Origin: Planctomycetaceae bacterium
GTDB taxonomy: Bacteria; Planctomycetota; Planctomycetia; Gemmatales; Gemmataceae
DNA length: 64,000 nt
Reading direction: 5' to 3'
Assembly: GCA_013823135.1 (NCBI GenBank)
Contig: PNLP01000004.1
Coordinates: 1-64,000 of the forward strand
The notes beneath the pieces are model-generated. The model searched no databases. It was given only the letters and a program-made list of their open reading frames with translations, and was not told the DNA's origin. The position numbers and the translations under genes were made by a program. This document shows, piece by piece, positions 1 through 7,969 of the stretch. How positions within the stretch are numbered: position 1 is the first letter of the stretch; every line of letters begins with the position of its first letter.

Positions 1-95
1 GGGGCGCAGTACAGTTGAGCCGTGTGTGGGCAGTCGGTCCGTTCGGGGCTCAGATCGCGGGTGATGGTCGGCTCGGCTGGCTTTGGCTTCTTCAT
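1..95 (-). CDS. N-terminal fragment of an unidentified protein, cut by the window edge
   Basis: An open frame on the minus strand starts with ATG at 95 and runs off the window. The 31 readable residues begin MKKPKPAEPTITRDLSPERT and contain two cysteines. It lies just downstream of the IS630 remnant on the same strand, so it could belong to another mobile-element protein, but nothing diagnostic is visible. A short basic, proline-rich start followed by cysteines would fit a zinc-binding protein; this is speculation. Confidence 0.3.
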   Translation of the reverse strand, partial: MKKPKPAEPTITRDLSPERTDCPHTAQLYCA

Positions 96-163
96 GGGCA
101 TCCTTCATAGATTGACCCAAACCTATGGAATCAGCCACTTCTGATCCAGTCACGTTTGCCGGA

Positions 164-612
164 CTAGTTTTTTTCAGCGTCCGGCAGACTGTGGAGGGGT
201 GAATCGTGTCGATCACCTTCAACTCGACCAGACAGACGATCGGCGAGCAACTCCATCGTCCAGCGAGCGCGGCCCTCGGGCGGTTCCGAGCAGGCGATAG
301 CTACCAATTGGGCCTCTTGTGCCCCGTCGAGTGCGCGGTACTGGCGGCCGGTCGGCTTCTTGCGGTGGAGTGTGGCGTCGAACCCCTCGGCGGCGAACTG
401 CTGTCGCACCCGCATGACCGTCATCCGAGACGTTTCCAGGTGCTCGGCGATCTCCTCGTCGGTCCAGGCGTCTGGTCCGTCTGCATCGGCTCGGAGCAGG
501 ATGGCCGCCCGCTCCGCATCGCCGCCGGGTGGGTGCCGGTTCGGACCAAACGGGCCAGGGCATCACGTTGGTCGTCCGTGAGTCGGACGACCAACTTGCT
601 CGCCGGGGGCAT
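164..612 (-). pseudogene. IS630-family transposase remnant (N-terminal half, two frameshifts)
   Basis: Reading on the minus strand from ATG at 612, the protein starts MPPASKLVVRLTDDQRDALA, a helix-turn-helix start typical of IS630-type transposases. The frame then breaks near 516, where one base appears to be missing. It continues in a second frame (EEIAEHLETSRMTVMRVRQQ, then FAAEGFDATLHRKKP) and breaks again near 229-237, where TCTG appears duplicated. It resumes in a third frame as VELKVIDTIHPSTVCRTLKK. The catalytic DDE half is absent, so no active transposase can be made. The remnant lies between two CTAG tetranucleotides (about 167 and 679), and CTAG is a known preferred IS630 target. 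Three frames are needed to recover one protein, so this is decayed rather than programmed frameshifting. Confidence 0.8.
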
Positions 613-721
613 TTTCCGTCCTCCTGACTGGGGTCAGGAGCAACGATACTGACGACACGATTTAGCTGCAATGAACTACTAGTTTTGATTGGAAGCCAAC
701 TGCTGTGAGACCGGGGCAACA

Positions 722-967
722 ATGACACCGCTTTTCGCCTGTTTCCCGGTCTGCATGACCTTTGTGGCGATCGGGATTGTGGGTCTTGTGGTAGTGATGG
801 TGATGGGTACCAATCGCGAAGGCCCTAATGCACCCGATGCCAATCCCCCCACCGATATGACGACGGAAACCGAACCGGGGTTTCCGCCGCTATGGGTTGT
901 GGCACTGATCTTCGCGGTGGTGCTACTTCACTTCGCCGTGTTGCTCTGGATCTGGCCCGAGTTGTGA
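722..967 (+). CDS. Small two-helix membrane protein of unknown function
   Basis: An 81-residue protein. Residues about 1-28 form a hydrophobic segment (FACFPVCMTFVAIGIVGLVV), and residues about 56-78 form a second (WVVALIFAVVLLHFAVLLWI). They are joined by an acidic, proline- and threonine-rich linker. ATG at 722 was preferred to an in-frame TTG at 689 because GGGG lies just upstream. It is convergent with the DUF1559 gene, with one base between the stop codons. No family is recognised. It may be a small membrane accessory protein. The gene could be spurious, but the two clean hydrophobic segments argue that it is real. Confidence 0.55.
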   Translation: MTPLFACFPVCMTFVAIGIVGLVVVMVMGTNREGPNAPDANPPTDMTTETEPGFPPLWVVALIFAVVLLHFAVLLWIWPEL

Positions 968-968
968 C

Positions 969-1922
969 TCACGGAATGTTGATCACGGAACTGCTCGCGA
1001 TCTTGCCGTACTCTCGGAACACGGTTGCGTCCACCTGGTAGGTAATCACACGCACCGCTCCGTCGGCTTGCACCACGTTAATTCCACCTGGGTGCATGCT
1101 CCCGAAGCGTGTCGTGCTCGACACGCCAGGACGGTCCTGCATAGGGGGCTCAGACGTGCTCCGATACACGTCGTTGTTCAACCCTGTGTACATACACTCG
1201 TTGTCGCCACCATCCGATCCTGTCCGGTAGTTGTCCGGGTTGAGGTACTTTTCTCCCACCAGCAGTTGGTTGCTGGTTCCCTTGGTGATGTCGGCGATCC
1301 GGGTCTGACTCTTGCGGCCAAAAACACCATCGAGAACCTGCGGAGTCAGCGTGTCGCCTGCGGCGAGTGTGGTTGGACCGGGGTCAATTTCATTCGCACC
1401 AGTTCCCGAGCAACCCGCGTAGTCGGTTCGGCCATAACCCGCCGCCGGGGCCGACGTCATGTTGTAATAGGTGTAACTGCCGGCGTATGGAGTCGAAGGC
1501 CGACGGCTCGAACATCCGAAGATGGGAGGAGAGGTGCTCGCACGCTGCTGATGACCGGCCAGGTGCGCGGCCGAGCCGAATGCGGCTCCGTTGCCCAGGT
1601 CAGAGAGCGGCCCCTGTTCACAATACGGAAGGATGCTGTACACCCAGCCGCCCGGTTGCGATGCACCGATACCTCGACCCGGCTCACCGACCCAGCCCCA
1701 GCCCCAACCACCGGAAGGGAAGTAGCCAAATACATCGTGGCAGTTGTGCATGGCGATGCCAATCTGCTTCATGTTGTTGCTGCATTTCAGCCGTGACGCA
1801 GCCTCGCGGACCTTCTGCACAGCGGGGAGCAACAACCCAATCAGAATCGCGATAATCGCGATCACGACCAACAATTCGATAAGGGTGAACCCACGCCTTC
1901 CGGGGAGACGAAACAAGGGCAT
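969..1922 (-). CDS. DUF1559 domain protein, pseudopilin-like, exported
   Basis: A 317-residue protein of the large planctomycete DUF1559 family. It has a type IV prepilin-like N-terminus: a short basic leader (RLPGRRG), then [20 protein letters not shown] at about residues 9-28, where a prepilin peptidase would cut before F. The next stretch ([20 protein letters not shown]) is the family hallmark. The C-terminal part holds the conserved H-P-G-G...ADGAV motif before a final strand. ATG at 1922 has GAGG five bases upstream, and this start removes an unlikely N-terminal extension. Many paralogues exist in these organisms and their individual roles are unknown; surface or pseudopilus-like assembly is inferred from the leader. 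Confidence 0.93.
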   Translation of the reverse strand: MPLFRLPGRRGFTLIELLVVIAIIAILIGLLLPAVQKVREAASRLKCSNNMKQIGIAMHNCHDVFGYFPSGGWGWGWVGEPGRGIGASQPGGWVYSILPYCEQGPLSDLGNGAAFGSAAHLAGHQQRASTSPPIFGCSSRRPSTPYAGSYTYYNMTSAPAAGYGRTDYAGCSGTGANEIDPGPTTLAAGDTLTPQVLDGVFGRKSQTRIADITKGTSNQLLVGEKYLNPDNYRTGSDGGDNECMYTGLNNDVYRSTSEPPMQDRPGVSSTTRFGSMHPGGINVVQADGAVRVITYQVDATVFREYGKIASSSVINIP

Positions 1923-1986
1923 GACATGGACCTCCTCGCACGTGAGTGAATGATGGGGCAACAAACCGCAACAGACCTGTATCGAG

Positions 1987-2595
1987 TTACTTTTTTGTGA
2001 GTCTTACGTCGTAGCCTGAGTTCCCACCTCGCCCACCCCCAGAAACTTCACAGCCCAGGGTTGATTGGGTGTTGTATTTTGCGGGGAGACCGAGTCCGTC
2101 TTTGGTAACGGTTACGCGATACACTCCGGACGGCAGACCCGGTAACTCACGACCATCAACGCTGTACTTGCTCAAAGTCCCGTCAGCGGTAGTTTTCCCT
2201 GTCACCTCGCTGATTGCCCCGTTCATAAATGATTCAGGGGTCAGGGTAGCGGTTGCATCCGGCAGAGGGATTCCATCAAGGGTTACCCGGAGGGTGTAAC
2301 CAACTGCCCCAGCCGTGCGGTAGCCCTCGAAGCGGGCCTTGAGTTCCTCGGCGGTCAGTTTGTTGTCGTTATTGGTGTCGATGTGAGTGAACGTGGCTTT
2401 CAGTCCCGGACAGCTATCAAGTTCGGCCAGTTCCAGCGTTCCATTCGTGTTTTTGTCGAACTGTTGGATCGCGGCCTTGGCCATCGATTCTGAGTCGTAT
2501 GATCGTGTTGCAACAGGGGAAAGATCAGGGCCGCCACTGCACCCCGCAAGAGTGAGGCTAACACAAACCAGCAGGTTGGTTGGTAAAACTCTCAT
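1987..2595 (-). CDS. EF-hand lipoprotein with a C-terminal Ig/CNA-like domain
   Basis: A 202-residue predicted lipoprotein. The signal peptide ends in the lipobox LAGC at about residue 19. Two calcium-binding EF-hand loops follow in the style of dockerin or bacterial EF-hand proteins: [15 protein letters not shown] and [15 protein letters not shown], each with Asp/Asn at alternating ligand positions and a terminal acidic residue. The C-terminal half ([20 protein letters not shown] onward) looks like a carboxypeptidase-regulatory or Ig-like beta sandwich, common in small planctomycete lipoproteins found beside DUF1559 genes. It lies 64 bases downstream of the DUF1559 gene's start, on the same strand, and so is probably transcribed before it. 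Base composition is more AT-rich than most of the window. Confidence 0.8.
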   Translation of the reverse strand: MRVLPTNLLVCVSLTLAGCSGGPDLSPVATRSYDSESMAKAAIQQFDKNTNGTLELAELDSCPGLKATFTHIDTNNDNKLTAEELKARFEGYRTAGAVGYTLRVTLDGIPLPDATATLTPESFMNGAISEVTGKTTADGTLSKYSVDGRELPGLPSGVYRVTVTKDGLGLPAKYNTQSTLGCEVSGGGRGGNSGYDVRLTKK

Positions 2596-2752
2596 GCCGA
2601 CAAATTCTTGCTGAAGTGGCAAAACTCACACATACAGCCGAGCGACTTGATGAGAGTTTAATGTAAATCTGGTGATACGTCCAACTCAAAAATCAACGTT
2701 GGACAAAAACTCTCGCAGTCAGAAGGTATACCCTCGAATTATCGGGAGAATC

Positions 2753-4045
2753 TCAATCCCGTTTCATGCGAAAGCTCAAACCAGAAGACCGACGAGCCGA
2801 GTGTGTCGGCCCATACCCGGTTACGACGACCGGCGCAAGCGAACCCAGCGTTCGCAAAATGCTCTCTGAAGTCGCCAGTTCCAGAACGGGTTCCGCGGTT
2901 TGCACTTGCTCCGATAACCGCGTCTGCCACCCCAGGTTGGGTACGCTCGACGGAGCCAGTACGCCGTTGTTGTAGGCGTCGCACATCCGCGTATTGGTTC
3001 CTTCAAGCTGATCCAGGTGGTTGACAACGAGACCGTCGAGCGATCCACACGCGGCCACAGAGTAACGCAACATCACCATGTCGAGCCAGCCGCAACGGAG
3101 TGAACCCTGCCAGGCGTTCCACGGGTTTCCGGGGTCTGCAAGTCGTGCCGTCAACTCCGGCGAGAACGTGGGGAACGGCCCCGCCCCGTGCCTGGTGGAG
3201 TAAGCGCGAGTAATGCCGAGAAGTGTGACCGCTTCCGATCCCATCTGGCTGACGAGTTCCCAGGCGTGGCGAGGCGTGACCGTGCTCCACGTCGTGTGCG
3301 GGTGGAACCCCCGGTACTCGTCGAGCAATACCCCCTGTGCTCCTTCAAGAATCGCCATCTGGTGAGACGGCACCTCCTCCGAAACGGTGATCTGCCCCTT
3401 CACCGGTTCGGATAGCTGGTCGGCGGCATCGTCGGCGTTCAGTTCCCATACGTCGGCCCCGATCTTGTGCAACGCCTCGGCGGAACACAGTTCAATAAGA
3501 GGTTGGGCCTCCAGGAGAATCCGCTGTCGTTGGAGTTCGAGCTTGTGGTGAAGTCTGCGCGAGTCAAGCAGATCGGCCGCGAAGACTGCATCCTCGCCAC
3601 GTTGCAGCCAATAGCTCCGGGCCTCACCAATTCCGTGACCACACGAACCGTGGCGAGCTTCACCACGCGACAACTCACGAACGCGATTCAATAACCGAAG
3701 CCAAGGAGTCGTGACGAGGCAACGCGGGTGAACGGTGATCAGTTGGAGCGGGTTTGCGATACCCAGTTCAGCGAGATGGCTTGCTTCACGGAGCATCGCG
3801 GGTGGGTCGATGACAACCGCCGAGCCGAGGTAGGTGCGAGGTGGGTTCGGGGCAAGCGTGCCAGCACCGAACTGCGAGAAAGTGTGACGACGACCATCGG
3901 GGAGTTCGACATTGTGCCCGGCCTGACTGCCGCCGCAATACCGAATGACGAGGTCAGCCCCGAGGTCACGCGTCAGGAAATCGACCGTGGCCCCCTTCCC
4001 TTCGTCCCCGAAGCCCAACCCCACGGTGATGACGGCACGCTTCAC
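2753..4045 (-). CDS. Adenylosuccinate-synthetase-like protein (divergent PurA)
   Basis: A 430-residue protein of the PurA family, whose known reaction is GTP-dependent ligation of IMP and aspartate to adenylosuccinate. The P-loop-like start GFGDEGKGATVDFL keeps the catalytic Asp and Lys region. GSQAGHNV carries the conserved His. ILEGAQGVLLDEY matches the FEGAQG block, and HPHTTWSTVTPRHA occupies the place of the usual YPFVTSSN block. The C-terminal SARRSSG region ends in MKRD. Identity to housekeeping PurA looks low, so substrate or role may differ. GTG at 4045 is preferred to ATG at 4096, because the upstream ATG would force translation through a 29-base palindrome, while GGGGG precedes the GTG. 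It is downstream of leuA on the same strand, an odd pairing for a purine gene. Confidence 0.75.
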   Translation of the reverse strand: MKRAVITVGLGFGDEGKGATVDFLTRDLGADLVIRYCGGSQAGHNVELPDGRRHTFSQFGAGTLAPNPPRTYLGSAVVIDPPAMLREASHLAELGIANPLQLITVHPRCLVTTPWLRLLNRVRELSRGEARHGSCGHGIGEARSYWLQRGEDAVFAADLLDSRRLHHKLELQRQRILLEAQPLIELCSAEALHKIGADVWELNADDAADQLSEPVKGQITVSEEVPSHQMAILEGAQGVLLDEYRGFHPHTTWSTVTPRHAWELVSQMGSEAVTLLGITRAYSTRHGAGPFPTFSPELTARLADPGNPWNAWQGSLRCGWLDMVMLRYSVAACGSLDGLVVNHLDQLEGTNTRMCDAYNNGVLAPSSVPNLGWQTRLSEQVQTAEPVLELATSESILRTLGSLAPVVVTGYGPTHSARRSSGLSFRMKRD

Positions 4046-4065
4046 GTGAACCCCCGGCTCGAAGG

Positions 4066-4094
4066 GCGAAGCCGCAAGCCGCTTGCGGCTTCGC
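4066..4094 (-). repeat. Perfect 13-bp palindrome between leuA and the PurA-like gene
   Basis: Arms 4066-4078 and 4082-4094 are exact inverted repeats around a 3-base loop. The palindrome sits between the leuA stop codon and the likely GTG start of the next gene. No T-run follows on the minus strand, so it is not a textbook intrinsic terminator. It could reduce read-through, protect the leuA mRNA end, or hide the start of the next gene. Confidence 0.75.
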
Positions 4095-4103
4095 ATCGCA
4101 CGA

Positions 4104-5690
4104 TTAGGTCATCGGGACAACTTCAGTCGGAACGTCGTCGGTGGGCTTGAGCCGGTCACGCGACTTGCGAGACGCAACACGGTTCAACCCCTCCAGGTAT
4201 GCGAGAGCACTCGCCTCGATCACGTCCACACTCACGGCTCGTGCGCGGGATCGCTTCCCATCGTGGTCGATCTCGACCTGCGCTTCGCCCATCGCGTCCA
4301 TGTCCTGAGTCACCGAGCGAACCCGGTAATCGACCACCTTGACCGAGATGCCGGTCACCCTGTCAATCGCCTTGAACAGTGCGTCAATGGGACCGTTGCC
4401 CACAGCGGCATCTCGCCGCACGGTGCCGTCTTGGTGCTTCAGTGCAACCGCTGCGGAGGTCTGCGACCCGGTGCCAGCCGTGCTCGTGAAGCCGACGAGG
4501 GTCCATGTGTTCCGGGTGCCGGCCTGCAACTGATTCTCGGCCAGCGCTTCGATATCCGCGTCGTAGACTTCCTTCTTGAGGTCCGCGAGTTTCTTGAACT
4601 CCTCGAACACACGGTTCAACTGTTCGTCAGACAGGTGGTAGCCCAGGTCCGTCACCCGCTGTTTGAGCGCGTGCCGGCCGCTGTGCTTTCCCAGAACCAG
4701 TTCGGTTCGCGGGATCCCCACATCCTCGGGCTTCATGATTTCGTAGGTGCTTCGCTCCTTCAGCATGCCATCCTGGTGAATGCCGGCTTCGTGTGCGAAA
4801 GCGTTCTGACCCACGATCGCCTTGTTTCGCTGCACCGACATACCGGTGATGTGCGACAACTTGCGGCTGATCGGGTACAACTGGCGTGTGTTGATTCCCG
4901 TGGTGAGTTTGTAGAAGTCGCGACGGGTGTGGAGAGCCATCACCACCTCTTCGAGCGACGTGTTGCCGGCCCGCTCGCCGATGCCGTTGATCGTGCATTC
5001 CACCTGTCGGGCACCTTCACTGAGAGCTGCGAGGCTATTAGCCACTGCCATTCCCAGGTCATCATGACAGTGCACGGACAGCACACACTTCTCAATGCCG
5101 CGAACATTCTTCTTCAAGTGTCGGATGATCGAGGCGTAATGACTCGGTACTGCATAACCCACGGTGTCAGGAATGTTCAGCGTGGTCGCGCCCGCTTCTA
5201 TGGCTTTCTCCACCACCTCGGAGAGAAAATCCAGTTCCGTGCGAGCAGCGTCTTCCGGTGAGAACTCGACATCCTCGACACGGTCGCGAGCACGCTTAAC
5301 CCCCTCGACGGCCTTGGCAGCGACTTCCGCCGGAGTCATGCGGAGCTTGAACTCGCGGTGAATCGCACTGGTCGCGAGGAAGACGTGAACGCGGGGGCGT
5401 GCGGCATCTTTCACCGCATCCGCAGCGCGATCAATGTCTGCCGGGTTGCAGCGTGCGAGCCCGCAGATGATGGGGCCGCTGATCTGCCGGGCGATGGCCT
5501 GGACCGACTCGAAGTCGCCGGGAGACGCGATCGGGAATCCGGCCTCGATCACATCCACCCCGAGGCTTGCGAGAGCGCGGGCCATTTCCAGCTTTTCGCC
5601 GAGGTTCATGCTGCATCCGGGGCTTTGCTCCCCGTCGCGCAGCGTGGTGTCGAAGATGATGACACGGTTCGGATCAGTCGGGGCGGGCAT
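4104..5690 (-). CDS. leuA: 2-isopropylmalate synthase
   Basis: A 528-residue enzyme of leucine synthesis that condenses acetyl-CoA with 2-ketoisovalerate in the cytosol. The N-terminal TIM barrel starts with [13 protein letters not shown] (residues 13-25), carrying a metal-binding Asp. [13 protein letters not shown] near residue 200 supplies the metal-binding His pair, and [15 protein letters not shown] near 235 is a LeuA signature. Residues about 380-510 form the LeuA dimerisation and leucine-feedback domain ([40 protein letters not shown]). Length is normal for the family. ATG at 5690 has GGAG upstream. Homocitrate or citramalate synthase is less likely given the full LeuA layout. A strong hairpin lies in the presumed leader. 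Confidence 0.96.
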   Translation of the reverse strand: MPAPTDPNRVIIFDTTLRDGEQSPGCSMNLGEKLEMARALASLGVDVIEAGFPIASPGDFESVQAIARQISGPIICGLARCNPADIDRAADAVKDAARPRVHVFLATSAIHREFKLRMTPAEVAAKAVEGVKRARDRVEDVEFSPEDAARTELDFLSEVVEKAIEAGATTLNIPDTVGYAVPSHYASIIRHLKKNVRGIEKCVLSVHCHDDLGMAVANSLAALSEGARQVECTINGIGERAGNTSLEEVVMALHTRRDFYKLTTGINTRQLYPISRKLSHITGMSVQRNKAIVGQNAFAHEAGIHQDGMLKERSTYEIMKPEDVGIPRTELVLGKHSGRHALKQRVTDLGYHLSDEQLNRVFEEFKKLADLKKEVYDADIEALAENQLQAGTRNTWTLVGFTSTAGTGSQTSAAVALKHQDGTVRRDAAVGNGPIDALFKAIDRVTGISVKVVDYRVRSVTQDMDAMGEAQVEIDHDGKRSRARAVSVDVIEASALAYLEGLNRVASRKSRDRLKPTDDVPTEVVPMT

Positions 5691-5740
5691 CGAGTGAACT
5701 CCAGTCTGATGTTTGCGGGAGAGAGTTCCTGAAACGAGAA

Positions 5741-5772
5741 CGGCCCCGGAACTCTTCTTGGTTCCGGGGCCG
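5741..5772 (-). promoter_or_regulatory. Strong hairpin in the leuA leader, possible attenuator
   Basis: A perfect 12-bp inverted repeat (arms 5741-5752 and 5761-5772, 8-base loop) of almost pure GC lies 51 bases upstream of the leuA ATG. On the minus strand it is followed by TTCTCGTTTC, a weak T-rich stretch. Position and strength suggest a leader structure acting on leuA expression by attenuation or mRNA protection. No leucine-codon-rich leader peptide was found, so classic amino-acid attenuation is not supported. The rest of the 283-base gap (5691-5973) shows no gene. Confidence 0.55.
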
Positions 5773-5973
5773 CGGGTACTTCGTGGTTCGGGTCATCCGA
5801 CGCGCGAAGAGAACCTGCCCCCGGATAGCCGGAGAAGTAGAAGGTTCTCGATAAGAATGGCACAGCGCGGCATCGGGCAAGGCTCCATTACCGTTGTAGT
5901 GTATATAACCGATTCCGTTCGAGCAACCGCAGAGAAGTTGAAAGTCTCATGAAGTGGCCATCTCACGGTGCTC

Positions 5974-7938
5974 TCACCACTTTCCCTTCATCAACCGCTC
6001 GATGTCGAGGCCACCATTGCCGGCTCCCATCAGGCCACCGGCCTTGTCGAGCCAGTTCGCCGCGGCGTCGATCACCGTCTTCAACCCGCCAGATTGAACT
6101 TTCGGCTGGAACACCTCGATCCGCAACTCGTTCCCCGCGCGTTTCGCCGTTACAGTTGCGGGTTGCAGTGTGGCGAGCGAATCGACAAACGCCTTTCGAG
6201 CCTTCTTCAAATCCTCGAGGAAACTCTCGGGGAGCGGATTGCCGTTCGGCAGAATCACTGGTGCCTCTTCTTTGGGAACGACTGGTCCGCTGACCGGTGG
6301 TTTCTCGATCCCGCCGAGGAGCAAATCGCCGAGTGAAATGACGCCAAACGCTGCCGTATCGACCGGCGGCGACACCGCATTGGCCCCACCGACAACCGAA
6401 CTGACAGCATCGGCGGTCACAGCCTGGGCCACCAACTTTCGGTCCAGGCCAATCGCAATCACCGAACCACTCCGGGCGTAATGAACAGCAGCATTCCACG
6501 CCAACCCGGTGCCCGGCAGCGAGAAGACTTTCACGCCGTCGATCGTCTCAGTTGCGGCCTGAGGAGTATTCGCAGCGCCGGACAGATCACCGATCATCTT
6601 CGGCAAGAAGTTTTCCCACGCCGTCGCGGTCGCAACGTCTTCCGTGTGAAGCACCCACATCGGCATTGGCCGAGCGTCCTTTGGTAACTCTTGCTTCGTT
6701 GGGAAGGAGATCGTAACGGCATTCGTCTGGCCAATGAGTCCCTCGGCAAGCGGAACCTTGAACTTCTGCTCCATCTCGCGGGCAGCTTCACCAGGAAGTC
6801 GGCCGAGTTCGCCGTTCGCCTTCGCGATACCATCGAGGAATCCGAGCAACGCGACGGCACGGTTCTTTTCCGGCAGCGTGACACCGATGGCAAACGTCGC
6901 AGGTCGGCGAGCATGATGGAGCAACTCGACCTTGACCCCGGGACCAGAGAGGAACTCCAACAGGGGACTCCTGTGCGCGGGATCGAACGTTGCCGACATG
7001 GTCGCCGACAGTCCCCCATCGCGGAACCGAACGCTTCCCGCGACCGACTTCAACGCCTTCGCGTTCGCGGTCATCTTGAACCAGGCAAGGAGGTCGAACT
7101 CACCATTCTTGACGCCGGGCACCAACTCCTCGACTCCGCGGGCCGTGCCACGTGCCTTGTTCGCCACATCCAGTTTCGTACAGAATTCGGGGAAGTTGAT
7201 GAAGTAAAACAGACCGGTCTTGCGGTGTGTTGCAGCGGCCTCCTTGAATGTGATGACACTCGCCAACCCGCCAACCTTCTCCACGCCGATGAACCGCTTG
7301 ACGGCATGACCGATTGCGGTCTTGCTCGTTCCCAGAACGAACAACCCGGGCGTGTACGCAAAGGTCGCTTCATGCGGCCCGTCGGCTTGCGGTCGTTCCT
7401 GATTGATCGTGGGGACGCCGTTGTTGTCGTAGTTGACGTTCGGAGCGCGGAACTGGAACACCGGCACCTTCGATACCTCGGTGACTTTCCGAAGCGAAGG
7501 TGACATTGTGAGGTAAGCGCGTGCCGCGAGGCCGGCAGCCGGGCTGTCGTGCGTGAGCACGACCACTGTGAACTCCGGATCGCCCTGTTCGGTAAATCCC
7601 GTCAGGCCGACTGCAACACGCAGCTTCTTGGCCTCGGCCATCATCTCGGGCGAAGCCAGCAGACCCAGCCCGGCGAGGTATTTCTTGCCATTCAGGTCAA
7701 TGAGGTTCTTGGCGGCGTCCTTCTTCGTGTGGACAAGCGGAATGCTGTCCTCAAGAGCGGTTCCCTTGAAGACCGCCGCGATCTCGGTGGTGAGTTCGGC
7801 GAGGTTGGACAACTCGGCGTAGGCGAGCGTGCCGGGCGGAAACAGGTCGGCAACGTCGGCTGTCGGCTCAACAGCCTGGACCGGCGACGCACTCGCCACA
7901 AGCAGGAACACGGCGAGAAGTCGGATGTGGGTAGTCAA
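5974..7938 (-). CDS. Exported protein of unknown function, DUF3352-like layout
   Basis: A 654-residue protein with a cleavable signal peptide (LLAVFLLVASASPVQA at about residues 7-22). The body begins with a segment on a theme common in planctomycetes: ADLFPPGTLAYAELSNLAEL, then KDAAKNLIDL and tracts of alternating strands. It ends MGAGNGGLDIERLMKGKW. TTG at 7938 is the only start that gives a full signal peptide, and GGAG lies eight bases upstream. The opening resembles DUF3352-type exported proteins, in which a pseudo-duplicated alpha/beta unit senses an unknown ligand; that link is weak. It lies 31 bases downstream of the WD40 gene on the same strand and is probably cotranscribed with it. 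No catalytic motif is visible. Confidence 0.75.
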   Translation of the reverse strand: MTTHIRLLAVFLLVASASPVQAVEPTADVADLFPPGTLAYAELSNLAELTTEIAAVFKGTALEDSIPLVHTKKDAAKNLIDLNGKKYLAGLGLLASPEMMAEAKKLRVAVGLTGFTEQGDPEFTVVVLTHDSPAAGLAARAYLTMSPSLRKVTEVSKVPVFQFRAPNVNYDNNGVPTINQERPQADGPHEATFAYTPGLFVLGTSKTAIGHAVKRFIGVEKVGGLASVITFKEAAATHRKTGLFYFINFPEFCTKLDVANKARGTARGVEELVPGVKNGEFDLLAWFKMTANAKALKSVAGSVRFRDGGLSATMSATFDPAHRSPLLEFLSGPGVKVELLHHARRPATFAIGVTLPEKNRAVALLGFLDGIAKANGELGRLPGEAAREMEQKFKVPLAEGLIGQTNAVTISFPTKQELPKDARPMPMWVLHTEDVATATAWENFLPKMIGDLSGAANTPQAATETIDGVKVFSLPGTGLAWNAAVHYARSGSVIAIGLDRKLVAQAVTADAVSSVVGGANAVSPPVDTAAFGVISLGDLLLGGIEKPPVSGPVVPKEEAPVILPNGNPLPESFLEDLKKARKAFVDSLATLQPATVTAKRAGNELRIEVFQPKVQSGGLKTVIDAAANWLDKAGGLMGAGNGGLDIERLMKGKW

Positions 7939-7969
7939 GGGATACGCTCCGGTATTGGACGTGCCGCTG

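Noticed and set aside
206-652. A plus-strand gene over the IS630 remnant
   Set aside because: The minus strand reconstructs a known transposase across three frames; the plus-strand product has no family pattern.
2753-4045. PurZ-type enzyme for a modified-base (Z) genome
   Set aside because: The catalytic Asp of GDEGKG is kept, while PurZ enzymes replace it, and no phage genes surround it.
4083-5261. A 392-codon open frame antisense to leuA
   Set aside because: leuA is certain; the antisense product has no recognisable features.
5674-5880. Leucine-attenuation leader peptide for leuA
   Set aside because: The short frames are rich in Arg, Pro and Ser and lack a run of Leu codons.
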